NCBI GenBank assembly: GCA_903901335.1
Contig: CAIUQR010000088.1
Coordinates: 62,001 to 126,000, forward strand
Source: an uncultured delta proteobacterium
GTDB lineage: Bacteria; Desulfobacterota; Desulfobulbia; Desulfobulbales; Desulfocapsaceae
DNA length: 64,000 nucleotides
Reading direction: 5' to 3'
The notes beneath the pieces are model-generated. The model was not told the origin of the DNA and did no database searches. It was given only the letters and a program-made list of their open reading frames with translations. Shown here one piece after another: positions 35,427 to 43,295 of the stretch. Positions within the stretch are counted from its first letter, which is position 1. Each line of letters opens with the position of its first letter. The position numbers and the translations under genes were made by a program.

Positions 35427-36164
35427 TTACCTCCTGGGTTGCTGGGATAGTGTTTGGCATTCTTTTTCAAATTCCTTTAAAAAATCTTCCATGGAATGAC
35501 CTGAATCATGCCATAGTTTACAGTTTTCGAATACCTGTTTATATCGATCAAAGGAATGGGCCTTCCGCATGGCGCTCAACATGAAACCACCGTTGTCTGC
35601 GCGGGCCAGTTGCTCAGGGTCAAGTTCCTGCAGGATCCTGTCGATCATTTTTCCTGCTGCCGACTTGAAGGCCTGATGGGACAAAAAAAATGCTGATTTT
35701 ATTTCCCCAAGATAGTGCTCGAGGGAGATTGATGGCCCTTCATTGTTGAGTGAAGAACCGATTACATGTCTGATCGTCTCATCCAGCTGGTCCTCCAGAA
35801 AAAGAGTCATGCGAATACTATGCACTAATTGATTGAGGCTGTCAAAGATTGTGTTGAATGACCGGGACAAACGCTCCATAGTCTCTGGTGATGACAGTTC
35901 AGCCGGAGAGAGTGTCTTCCCGAGAATCAGGGAACAAAAACGCAGCAGATATTCCTGCAGCAGTTTGTTTTCAGGGGTTACTTCAGGTTCCGGCAGGGGA
36001 GGAAATGCCTCTTCCAACAGAGATATAAACTGCTTTTTTGCTGTATAATCAAGACCGGCAAGCTGCCTGTTCAGGTAGTCCTCAATTGCGATCCTGGCCC
36101 CGGCGTTGTCCTGTTCATACATTTGCCTTACTTCAAGGGCAAGTTGTTCTATTATCGGCTTCAT
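35427..36164 (-). CDS. stand-alone domain resembling the C-terminal part of T6SS FHA proteins (TagH)
   Basis: This 245-residue, wholly helical cytoplasmic protein has no FHA domain, but its layout resembles the C-terminal half of TagH/Fha proteins: an internal stretch on size and shape of MTLFLEDQLDETIRHVIG, then ALKxLLxxLDPexLE-like KMIDRILQELDPEQLA, and a closing SFDRYKQVFENCKLWHD and DFLKEFEKECQ, which parallels the RxWelYxelyxel...fxxlFgxeFaxAYe ending of that domain. It lies next to tssJ and second from the operon start, where fha genes commonly sit. The FHA part of the system (10475-11470) lacks this domain, so the two proteins may together equal one TagH. The family call is by eye and moderate. 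Confidence 0.68.
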   Translation of the reverse strand: MKPIIEQLALEVRQMYEQDNAGARIAIEDYLNRQLAGLDYTAKKQFISLLEEAFPPLPEPEVTPENKLLQEYLLRFCSLILGKTLSPAELSSPETMERLSRSFNTIFDSLNQLVHSIRMTLFLEDQLDETIRHVIGSSLNNEGPSISLEHYLGEIKSAFFLSHQAFKSAAGKMIDRILQELDPEQLARADNGGFMLSAMRKAHSFDRYKQVFENCKLWHDSGHSMEDFLKEFEKECQTLSQQPRR

Positions 36165-36191
36165 AGTTTCAAGGGGGGTTGAAAATGCGTG

Positions 36192-37745
36192 CTATGGTTT
36201 TTTTACAGGCCGCTGGATGATCGTTTCGGCAAGATCTCTGTCACTGGTTTTGCCATCCGGGAACGGAGCCTGTCCTCCATTTATCGTTTCTGAACCTGTA
36301 TTCTCCGGTAAGGTGGACGGCTGCAGATGGCTAGGCTGCTGCCCCTGTGGAGATATGATAAGGGTCTCCTGCAGGTACTCTTCCGGATAATTTTTTACGG
36401 GTCGATCGAAGGATTCTTTCCTCGAACTCCGATCTTCCGGCACCGTCTGTTGAAGCACCACTGTGGCGGCCGGATCGAATTGAGGTGAAATCCTGCCTGT
36501 TGTATGGGGGCTGAAATCCGCCTCTTGAGGTATGACATCTCTTTTTCCACTCTCCATCGAGTGTGGAATGTCTTGTGAAATCGGTGTCGAACTGAGGATT
36601 ACAGTTTCCATCCAATCGGCGGGTTCTGTCTCGTGAGAAGAGGGAATATTAATAGATCTACTGGTTTTGTTGTCGTGCCACGGTTGTTTTTTCTCTTCCT
36701 CCGTCTTCTCCCATTGCACGGAAATATCCGCAAGAATAGCATGAATGGCTGCATTCGCAGATGCAGATGCATTGGGGGTATCCGTTTCGGGCATTGGTCC
36801 GGAGGTTTCGAGTGTTGCTGGTTGCAGTAGGGATGCCGTTTCTGTTGGGTTTTTCTCGCAGTAAAGACAGTCCGCGGGTTGTGCCCTGCCGGACAGCAGC
36901 GCCTGGAAGTCTAAATGTATTCCCGAATCAGCCTTCAAGAGGAGCATATGGAATGGATAAAAAGAAAAGCTGCAGAGGGTATTGACGGCGAGGGGGTTGT
37001 TTCCATAGCAGACCTTGTAACTCGGGCAACTCCCGCAGGGAAGAAGTGCGTCAGGTGTGGCGGTTTTTGCTAACGTGGCCCAGTTTCGAATGAGTTGTGG
37101 AATATCGCTTACGCAATCAGGGTCTTTTTCCGCTCGCCTGAATACATAGTAGTCGCCGGTTACGGTAGCAGAGCTGCATTCCGGACAGTACAGAAAGCGC
37201 CGCACTGATGTGGAGTATCCTGCCAGGCCATGCAGAGCAAGAAGCGTGTCGTCGGTGCAGAGTTCAAGCTCTTTGCCGCAGCCAGGGCATGGAGGGGGGA
37301 AAAAAATTTGTTTGGCGCGGCAATAAAAAAGTGAGTTAAACGGGAGGAGCTGGCCTTGTTTTCCAATCTGCTCAGCAAGAAGAAAGGGCAGTGATTTCAG
37401 CTGAGGAGCTGCAAAAAGAGACAGAATCCGCTGCCATCGCTGCTCGATTGACAGATTGGTAGAGTTGTCAAGGTCTTCGGGGTTGGGATGATAACCGGAC
37501 CTCTGGATCAGCATATGTAACGGCAGCATCTGTTCCGCCAGGTCGCCTACGATACCTGCCTTTCCAAGCAATGAAAATGGATCGGCGATATCCTTGAATT
37601 GAAATGGCTCCTGACATGGCTCAAAAGGGGACGATTCGTCCGCCGGCTCCAGGCCGATCATCAGATGAAATCTGCCGGGGCCAGACTGAAGATAGGGAAG
37701 CAGCGAAGGCGGTCTTATTCTGTCTATCATGCTTAAGATGCACAT
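36192..37745 (-). CDS. unrecognised zinc-motif protein with repeated Glu-Thr-hydrophobic tail, first gene of the T6SS operon
   Basis: The N-terminal ~310 residues contain several Cys pairs that look zinc-binding (CPGCGKELELC, YCPECSSA, CGSCPSYKVC, CLYC). The C-terminal ~200 residues are disordered and Pro/Ser/Thr-rich, with four similar short motifs whose threonines fall at about 381, 428, 461 and 508 (ETVIL, ATVVL, ETLII, ETIIQ). Acidic residue, Thr, then aliphatic residues is the sort of site that Hanks-type kinases phosphorylate and FHA domains bind. With a kinase, phosphatase and FHA protein nearby, it is a candidate phosphorylated scaffold. Start at ATG 37745; ATG 37730 is possible. No ribosome binding site is evident at either. 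No known family is recognised. Confidence 0.75.
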   Translation of the reverse strand: MCILSMIDRIRPPSLLPYLQSGPGRFHLMIGLEPADESSPFEPCQEPFQFKDIADPFSLLGKAGIVGDLAEQMLPLHMLIQRSGYHPNPEDLDNSTNLSIEQRWQRILSLFAAPQLKSLPFLLAEQIGKQGQLLPFNSLFYCRAKQIFFPPPCPGCGKELELCTDDTLLALHGLAGYSTSVRRFLYCPECSSATVTGDYYVFRRAEKDPDCVSDIPQLIRNWATLAKTATPDALLPCGSCPSYKVCYGNNPLAVNTLCSFSFYPFHMLLLKADSGIHLDFQALLSGRAQPADCLYCEKNPTETASLLQPATLETSGPMPETDTPNASASANAAIHAILADISVQWEKTEEEKKQPWHDNKTSRSINIPSSHETEPADWMETVILSSTPISQDIPHSMESGKRDVIPQEADFSPHTTGRISPQFDPAATVVLQQTVPEDRSSRKESFDRPVKNYPEEYLQETLIISPQGQQPSHLQPSTLPENTGSETINGGQAPFPDGKTSDRDLAETIIQRPVKKP

Positions 37746-38079
37746 TTTTAAGATTTAGTCTCTTAGAAAAAATATTTGCATGGTTTTTGCGAAGATTTTT
37801 TCGTGAAGGGACTTATACCCCTCAAGGGGGCACTGAAAAGAGTCCCGTTTGTCGGGGTAGGAAAATATGCCCGTATTAATCTCTGAGGGAGGTTGTTTTG
37901 TCAAGAAAAAAACGCTTCCAGATGGGGCCCGGCCGGCCTTCGGCCTGGAGAATTCTCCAATTTCACTTGAAGAGGACTTCCAATCCCATTATGGTACTTT
38001 TAACGTATGTGTTTCCCTCGTCGAGAGAATAGACAATGAGAGCATCATCGATGGCACCTCCTCTTTTATTTCAGCTACC
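37746..38079. other. divergent region between the T6SS operon and the DHH/CBS gene
   Basis: This 334-base stretch must hold the promoter of the long T6SS operon (minus) and of the DHH/CBS gene (plus). The part next to the T6SS operon is AT-rich, as promoters often are, but I cannot point to a convincing -35/-10 pair or sigma-54 site. A nested hairpin lies at 37808-37846. The frame of the DHH/CBS gene stays open back to 37867, so part of this region could be its N-terminus. Confidence 0.5.
37808..37846 (+). promoter_or_regulatory. nested inverted repeats in the DHH/CBS gene leader
   Basis: GGGACT (37808-37813) pairs perfectly with AGTCCC (37841-37846), enclosing a second stem CCCC/GGGG with a TCAA loop (37818-37829). 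The outer arm is followed by GTTTGTCGGGG. This could be an RNA structure in the leader or a terminator/attenuator. It does not match a riboswitch class I can name. Confidence 0.4.
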
Positions 38080-39381
38080 ATGGATATTATAACTACACAT
38101 AAGAACACGGATTTTGATGCGCTCGCTTCGGTAATTGCCGGTACCCTTCTCTATCCGGGGGCAGTGGGGGTTATCCCCAAAGCGGTGAACAAGAATGTTG
38201 AAAAGTTCCTGTCGACCCATAAAACGGCCTTCAATATTATCCTGCCCCAAGAGGTCGATCACGAGGCGGTAAAACGGCTCATCGTGGTCGATACCGATCA
38301 GTGGCGGCGCCTGGATCGTATGGAAAAATTGAGAAGCCGTACAGACCTGGAGATTATTGTCTGGGATCATCATCACAATGGTGGTGACATTGCCGCAGAC
38401 TGGACCTGCAAGGAATCGGTTGGGGCCACGGTCACCCTCCTGGTCAGGGAAATGAAAAGGCGGGAGATGACGCTCACTCCACTTGATTCCACTGTGCTCC
38501 TGATCGGGCTCTATGAGGATACCGGCCATCTGAGTTATCCGGGGACGCGGGCCGAGGATGCCGCTGCTGCGGCCTACCTGCTGGAAAATGGGGCCGATCT
38601 GAACGTGGCCGGCTTTTTTTTGAATCCTCCCTATGAAGAAACTCAGAAGGACATCCTCTTCGGTATGATGAAATACACCGAAAAGATCGTACACAATAAT
38701 TATACCATCGGCATCAATATCATACAACTGGAGAGGAAGGTGCCCATGCTGGCGGCCATTGTCAGTATGTACAGAACAATCATCAACGCCGATGCCGTCT
38801 TTGCGATCTTTATCAATGATGAAACCAGCTCCACCGTCATCGGGCGCAGCGGTGTCGACCGGATCGATGTCGGGGCCATCCTGCGCAAATTTGGCGGCGG
38901 CGGTCATCCGGCAGCCGGCTCGGCTACCGTGAAGACCCAGGATTATCTGCCCGGAAAACTGAAAATTGAGATTATTAATCTGATAAAACAGAGCAAAACC
39001 GGCGGTGCGATCGTGGCTGACCTGATGTCCTATCCTGTGACCATGGTGTCGCCGGATACTCCGATGCACGAGGTCCGTTCTCTTATGCAGGAACAGAAGA
39101 TCCGGGGAATACTGATCGGCGAGGAAGAGAGGCTGGAAGGACTCCTGGTCCTCTGGGATTTAAAGAAGCTGAAGCAGGAAAAACAGTGGAACAGTCCGGT
39201 CAAGGCCTTCATGATCCGCGATGTCGAAACCGTCTCGCCAGGTATGCAACCGTCCGAGGCAGCAGAGATCATGGTGAAAAAAAATATCGGACACCTGCCG
39301 GTGGAGCATGACGGGAAGATCATCGGGATCCTGACCCGCACCGATATCCTCACCTATTTCTACGGGATGCTGCCGGACTGA
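38080..39381 (+). CDS. DHH-family phosphoesterase with paired CBS domains
   Basis: From ATG 38080 the 433-residue protein starts directly with DHH motif I (MDIITTHKNTDFDALAS, with H7, D11 and D13), followed by VVDTDQ (70-74), the DHHH signature (96-99), a DHHA1 domain with FGGGGHPAAGSA, and a pair of CBS domains (LMSYPVTMVSPDTPMHEV and FMIRDVETVSPGMQPSEAAEIM) that normally bind adenine nucleotides. DHH enzymes hydrolyse phosphodiester or phosphoanhydride bonds (NrnA, RecJ, PPase and CCA-adding fusions) using Mn or Mg. There is no nucleotidyltransferase domain, so this is not the full polyA-polymerase fusion. The frame extends to 37867, but those 71 residues look unlike the family and no good ribosome binding site decides it. 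Likely adenylate-regulated; substrate unknown. Confidence 0.88.
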   Translation: MDIITTHKNTDFDALASVIAGTLLYPGAVGVIPKAVNKNVEKFLSTHKTAFNIILPQEVDHEAVKRLIVVDTDQWRRLDRMEKLRSRTDLEIIVWDHHHNGGDIAADWTCKESVGATVTLLVREMKRREMTLTPLDSTVLLIGLYEDTGHLSYPGTRAEDAAAAAYLLENGADLNVAGFFLNPPYEETQKDILFGMMKYTEKIVHNNYTIGINIIQLERKVPMLAAIVSMYRTIINADAVFAIFINDETSSTVIGRSGVDRIDVGAILRKFGGGGHPAAGSATVKTQDYLPGKLKIEIINLIKQSKTGGAIVADLMSYPVTMVSPDTPMHEVRSLMQEQKIRGILIGEEERLEGLLVLWDLKKLKQEKQWNSPVKAFMIRDVETVSPGMQPSEAAEIMVKKNIGHLPVEHDGKIIGILTRTDILTYFYGMLPD

Positions 39382-40107
39382 TTAATAATTCCATTCCCAA
39401 CCCCCGAGCAGTGAACGGAAATGCCCCGGCGGATTCGTCTGGAACATCAGTTCCCTGCCGTTGATGGGGTGGTTGAAAGAGATGGAGAGGGCATGGAGGG
39501 CCAGATATTTCTGGGCATCGTTCTCTTTGCCGTATCGTTTATCTCCGACAATCGGGTGGCCGATCCCGGCCAGATGCACTCGGATCTGGTGCTTTCGGCC
39601 GGTCAGCAGGGTAAGTTTCAGCAGGGAGAAATTTGTGATCTCCTTCAGGACCGTATATGCCGTTTGCGCCAGTCTTCCTTTCTTCGGATCAGAGGTGGTG
39701 TAGACGTTGTGGGCCTTATTTTCCACCAGGTAGGTGGTAATGGTGTCAGCCTGTTTCGCGCAGTGGCCGTGGACGATTGCGAGATACTTTTTCTCCGTTT
39801 CCTGCCATCGGCTCTGCAGGGTGAGTTTGGCCTTCTCGTTTTTTGCAAAGACCAGGATTCCTGAGGTCTCTTTGTCCAGCCTGTGGACGATGAAGATACG
39901 CTTGGTTGACTTGGCTGCGCCTTTGCGGACGTAATTGGTCAGGGCGAAAAACGCAGTCCGGATCTTCTCCGTATCCGTGCCCATGGTCAGGAGTCCCGAT
40001 GGTTTATTGATCACCAGGATGTCGTTGTCTTCGTGCAGAATCTCCATGCCCTTTGGCAGAAATTTGGTGTTTCCCCAGGGACCATTAGTTGCAGCTGTGT
40101 CTTTCAT
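39382..40107 (-). CDS. RluA-family 23S rRNA/tRNA pseudouridine synthase
   Basis: The protein contains the catalytic signature HRLDKETSGILVFAKN, with the active Asp in RLDKETSG, the start segment ILHEDNDILVINKPSGLL, and TGRKHQIRVHLAGIGHPIVGDKRYG, all typical of RluA-type synthases that isomerise uridine in structured RNA. No S4 domain is present. I set the start at ATG 40107 (MKDTAATNG), behind AAGGTGAG; a longer frame to 40230 has no support. This gives 241 residues, a usual size for RluA/RluC relatives. Its stop codon abuts the stop of the convergent DHH/CBS gene with no base between. Target nucleotide not determined. Confidence 0.92.
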   Translation of the reverse strand: MKDTAATNGPWGNTKFLPKGMEILHEDNDILVINKPSGLLTMGTDTEKIRTAFFALTNYVRKGAAKSTKRIFIVHRLDKETSGILVFAKNEKAKLTLQSRWQETEKKYLAIVHGHCAKQADTITTYLVENKAHNVYTTSDPKKGRLAQTAYTVLKEITNFSLLKLTLLTGRKHQIRVHLAGIGHPIVGDKRYGKENDAQKYLALHALSISFNHPINGRELMFQTNPPGHFRSLLGGWEWNY

Positions 40108-40328
40108 CAATCGGCTCTCACCTTTCAGGTTGATTTTTGAGGAGGATAATAAACCTTTTTCCGGGAAAAGTGTTGTTTTTCCAGAGGCGGACCATGCTTT
40201 TGGGCAGGTATGCAGGACAACATGTTCCAATTTTTAAAGAAATATTCATTTTGAACTCTTTGGACAAATGGTGTATTGTCTGCCGATGGCGTCCTGCTTT
40301 GTTATTTTTATACCAATATCTTAATGTT

Positions 40329-41534
40329 ATGACAATTGTCTATTTTTCGGACCAGTACTGGCCCTCTATCAGTGGAGTCTCCGTATCGGTCGATGCCTTT
40401 AAGAAACAGTTATGCCTTTTTGGGTGTCGGGTCATACTGTTTGTGCCCGATTATCCTGGTGCCGAGCAATACGATCAAAATGTACAGGCCAAAGATGTTT
40501 ACCGGTTTAAATCTCACAGCATAGCATTCAACGACGAAAATAGATTGGTCTGCAGGTCTGAAAAAAAGAAGATATTTGCCCTGCTCGACACCCTTCAACC
40601 GAAGATCATTCATGTCCATACCGAGTTTGCCCTGGGTAAGATAGGTACCAGCTATGCCAAGAAACGAAAAATCAAACTGGTAATGACCGCACATACAAAC
40701 TGGGAAGACATTGTCGATCACTATATTCCCCTCATACCTGCCGGTATTGCTCATTTGTGCTGCCGTCTTTATATGCGGTTCATATACAGCAAGGCGGATA
40801 TACTGGTCGTTCCAACCTCACTCATGGAGCTCCTGTTGGGGCTCTATTTTGTAAAAAGCCCCATCGTGGTTATTCCAACCGGGATTGATGCGTGTATTTT
40901 TAAGGGCGAAACACAACACATTCTCCAGCCTTTTGACGAATCTTTTCCAATGCTCAAGGGGAAAAGATTATTATTTTTTGCCGGGCGACTGGGCAAGGAA
41001 AAAAATATCTCTTTTCTGATTGATGTCTTCGCAAGTTTTTTTTCTCATTACAAAAACTTAATGTTGGTCATCAGCGGGGATGGTCCTGCCAAAAGGGATC
41101 TGGAAGAATATGCCAGGAGTGCGGGAGTTGCAGATTCGATCCTTTTTACAGGCTATATTGAAAGAAAAAAGCTACAACAATTTTACAGCCGGGCGGAGGT
41201 TTTTGTTTTTGCATCAAAGGTTGAAAGCCAGGGGATGGTAGTACTTGAAGCCATGGCCTGCGGTACACCAGTAGTTGCAATTGGTAAGATGGGCACCCGT
41301 GAAGTGATGGGCGGTGATTCGGGCGGTTTCATGGTTGATGATGATCAACATGAGTTCGCGGAAAAAGTACAGTTGCTGTTGAACAGCCCTGAAATACGGA
41401 GGGTAAAAGCTGAAGGAGCCCGCCGGCATGCCGAGTTATGGACAATGGAGGTCCAGGCAAAAAAAATGCTGAAACTGTACAGGAAGCTGCTCGAAACAGA
41501 GGTTGCGCCGTATTTATTGGAGTTCCCGCAATAG
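40329..41534 (+). CDS. GT4-family glycosyltransferase
   Basis: The protein (401 residues from ATG 40329, MTIVYFSDQYWPSISGVS) has the two-Rossmann GT-B layout. The N-terminal SGVSVSVDAFKKQL segment binds the acceptor side; the C-terminal half has AGRLGKEKNISFLIDVF and EAMACGTPVVAIGKMGTREVM, where the Glu of the EX7E motif and the GT4 nucleotide-sugar site lie. Such enzymes often add a sugar to diacylglycerol or to phosphatidylinositol-like lipids, or build surface polysaccharide. Longer in-frame starts (40137) have no homologous sequence. The ribosome binding site is weak. Its 3' end overlaps the convergent deacetylase-like gene by 21 bases. This segment appears more A+T-rich than its surroundings. 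Confidence 0.9.
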   Translation: MTIVYFSDQYWPSISGVSVSVDAFKKQLCLFGCRVILFVPDYPGAEQYDQNVQAKDVYRFKSHSIAFNDENRLVCRSEKKKIFALLDTLQPKIIHVHTEFALGKIGTSYAKKRKIKLVMTAHTNWEDIVDHYIPLIPAGIAHLCCRLYMRFIYSKADILVVPTSLMELLLGLYFVKSPIVVIPTGIDACIFKGETQHILQPFDESFPMLKGKRLLFFAGRLGKEKNISFLIDVFASFFSHYKNLMLVISGDGPAKRDLEEYARSAGVADSILFTGYIERKKLQQFYSRAEVFVFASKVESQGMVVLEAMACGTPVVAIGKMGTREVMGGDSGGFMVDDDQHEFAEKVQLLLNSPEIRRVKAEGARRHAELWTMEVQAKKMLKLYRKLLETEVAPYLLEFPQ

Positions 41535-42215
41535 AACAGGCCTGAAGCCTCTCCTGTTCAGTCTCGACATTCTTTTTTTGAAGAAACAATGAGCATCTTG
41601 TGTTTTGAGGTCGCAGACGTGCATTGCTATTCGAACCCGATTCATCCCCAACATGCAAGAAAGCGAACAGATTGCCCAGGCCAGAATTTTTAAAAAAAAC
41701 ACTTCGAGTCTGCTGGGGCTTCCTAATGATATTACGGGTGAAAAAACGTTATCATCCCCATAGTGCAGATGCAGCATTGTCTCGATATAGGGGGGACCGA
41801 GTGAACGGAAAAAATCTAAATTTTCTCGGCTTGCCAACCAACAGGGAGGACAAATCCCGATCCTCATGTTCAGCTTGTCTGCAATTGCGGTGAAAGTCTT
41901 CCTGGTCGCTTCGCGATGTTCCTGATCGTTATCAAGGTATTCGGCTTGATATTTATGAAAAACCGCCCAGAGCTTCGGGACATTTTTTGAGCATGTATGC
42001 GTGAGTCCGTGAAACACAATTTCGAGATTTCCGGCATGTATCTGGTCCTGCAAGTACAGTGACAACTCGGGTTGGGTAGACAATTCAACATCAAATACCA
42101 GATGGATGGTCAGCGGAACTTGAAAATGCTCTCGTAATTTTTCAATGGTCTGGATGATTATTCGACCCTCAGAAACCCTCAGGTCGTGCAGAGCAAAAGA
42201 ATACAATCTCCCCAT
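41514..42215 (-). CDS. DUF2334-type polysaccharide deacetylase-like protein
   Basis: This 233-residue protein begins MGRLYSFALHDLRVSEG and has LTIHLVFDVELS, the LEIVFHGLTHTC motif (the His-x-x-x-His metal pair of NodB-fold deacetylases of the DUF2334 group) and ICPPCWLASRENLDFFRSLG (the PPxW segment). Family members are thought to remove acetyl groups from surface sugars, though few have been assayed. The motif pattern supports the fold; activity is inference. It lies on the opposite strand to the glycosyltransferase, with overlapping 3' ends, and is preceded on the same strand, three bases away, by a secreted DUF3108-like gene with which it is probably co-transcribed. Confidence 0.75.
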   Translation of the reverse strand: MGRLYSFALHDLRVSEGRIIIQTIEKLREHFQVPLTIHLVFDVELSTQPELSLYLQDQIHAGNLEIVFHGLTHTCSKNVPKLWAVFHKYQAEYLDNDQEHREATRKTFTAIADKLNMRIGICPPCWLASRENLDFFRSLGPPYIETMLHLHYGDDNVFSPVISLGSPSRLEVFFLKILAWAICSLSCMLGMNRVRIAMHVCDLKTQDAHCFFKKRMSRLNRRGFRPVLLRELQ

Positions 42216-42218
42216 ATG

Positions 42219-42965
42219 CTATTTAATTATCCGAACGAGCTCATTGGCATACCATTCTCCGTTTTTGTCTTGCTCCTCGTATTTGATAAACCGGTGCGGA
42301 CGTTCAACTGCATAATAGAGGTAGTATTTGTCTGATGAAAACAAGGATTGCCAGCCTGATACGGACAATTCCAGTTTAAAACAATTAAAAGTGCCTGCCT
42401 TCACAGTCACGGTCTCTTTTGCTATGCAACTGAGCTTCATGGGCAAAGCATCTCCGTATTCTGATACATACGATGAAAAGGAGACACTTTTCCCCACTTC
42501 AAAAGGGAAACCTTCGAAAGATAAAAAATAAGCATAACGGGAATATATATTCTTATCATTGTTAACAAATTGTTTACTGATACCTTGATCTCTATTGAAA
42601 AACCGGATCATCCCGTTGCCATCATTGAGGAATGATTCCAGTAACTGTCCGGTCTTAGAATCATACCGGTATTCGGAAATCGTTGTCAGATTGTTATAGT
42701 CGAGTTTAATTTTATTGAAGAACAGATCTCCTTCCGCGACATGAATAAGAAAGACCTTTTTGCTGTTTTCCAGGTGAACGGAGATGTCTACTTTGGCAAT
42801 AACATATCCCGCAGGTTGACCAATACGGTCTGAAAGTTCTATTGACACTGCTTCCGGAATCCCGGGGTTCGTGAGAACTGTTTCAGCCTTTATCTCGGGA
42901 ATAAGAGTTATAAAAATTGTTATGAAAAAGAGGAGATTCCAAAAAATTATGGCGATTTTTCTCAT
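42219..42965 (-). CDS. secreted DUF3108-like protein
   Basis: From ATG 42965 (MRKIAIIFWNLLFFITIFITLI) the protein has a clear signal peptide, with cleavage likely after EIKA, and no lipobox. The mature ~220 residues are mostly predicted beta strands; segments VTVKAGTFNCFKLELSVSG and YYLYYAVERPHRFIKYE resemble the end of DUF3108 proteins (periplasmic beta-barrel-like, lipocalin-size). Function in that family is unknown. A GTG at 42989 is the alternative start; AGGG lies upstream of the ATG. The gene precedes the deacetylase-like gene by three bases, so an envelope-glycan or lipid link is possible but not shown. Confidence 0.7.
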   Translation of the reverse strand: MRKIAIIFWNLLFFITIFITLIPEIKAETVLTNPGIPEAVSIELSDRIGQPAGYVIAKVDISVHLENSKKVFLIHVAEGDLFFNKIKLDYNNLTTISEYRYDSKTGQLLESFLNDGNGMIRFFNRDQGISKQFVNNDKNIYSRYAYFLSFEGFPFEVGKSVSFSSYVSEYGDALPMKLSCIAKETVTVKAGTFNCFKLELSVSGWQSLFSSDKYYLYYAVERPHRFIKYEEQDKNGEWYANELVRIIK

Positions 42966-43295
42966 AAATGAAAGCCCTGAAAAATGCACAGTAATCCAGA
43001 GTCGAGGCCAACCCTGAAATGATCTGAGAGTGTATAAAAAGAATATGATTGGAACATCCTAGCAGAACTCCTCCCCTTTTTCAATTTCTTTTACAACCGG
43101 ATCAATGGGGGATGGTCTTTTCTTTTCGTTCTACCAGCCCTAAGGTCTTGAAGCAGCGGCGCTTGCAACGAAATGGAGTGCGATGTTTGTGGTCACCTCT
43201 TGACAACCTAACTAAAATTATGCCAGAATAGAGCAAAGCATCAGTAAATCAGATTAATGAAGGTTCCTCTTCTAAAATGACTTGCCTGGACTATC
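42966..43295. other. divergent promoter region before the hybrid histidine kinase gene
   Basis: These 330 bases separate the secreted-protein gene (minus) and the histidine kinase gene (plus). A TTGACA hexamer occurs at 43200, but no good -10 lies at 16-18 bases from it. I see no palindrome worth naming, no small gene and no RNA structure. Confidence 0.4.

Noticed and set aside
37867..38079. N-terminal 71-residue extension of the DHH/CBS protein
   Set aside because: The family starts at the MDIITTHKNTDFDAL segment; the extension has no family-like pattern. No strong ribosome binding site decides it, so the longer form is not excluded.
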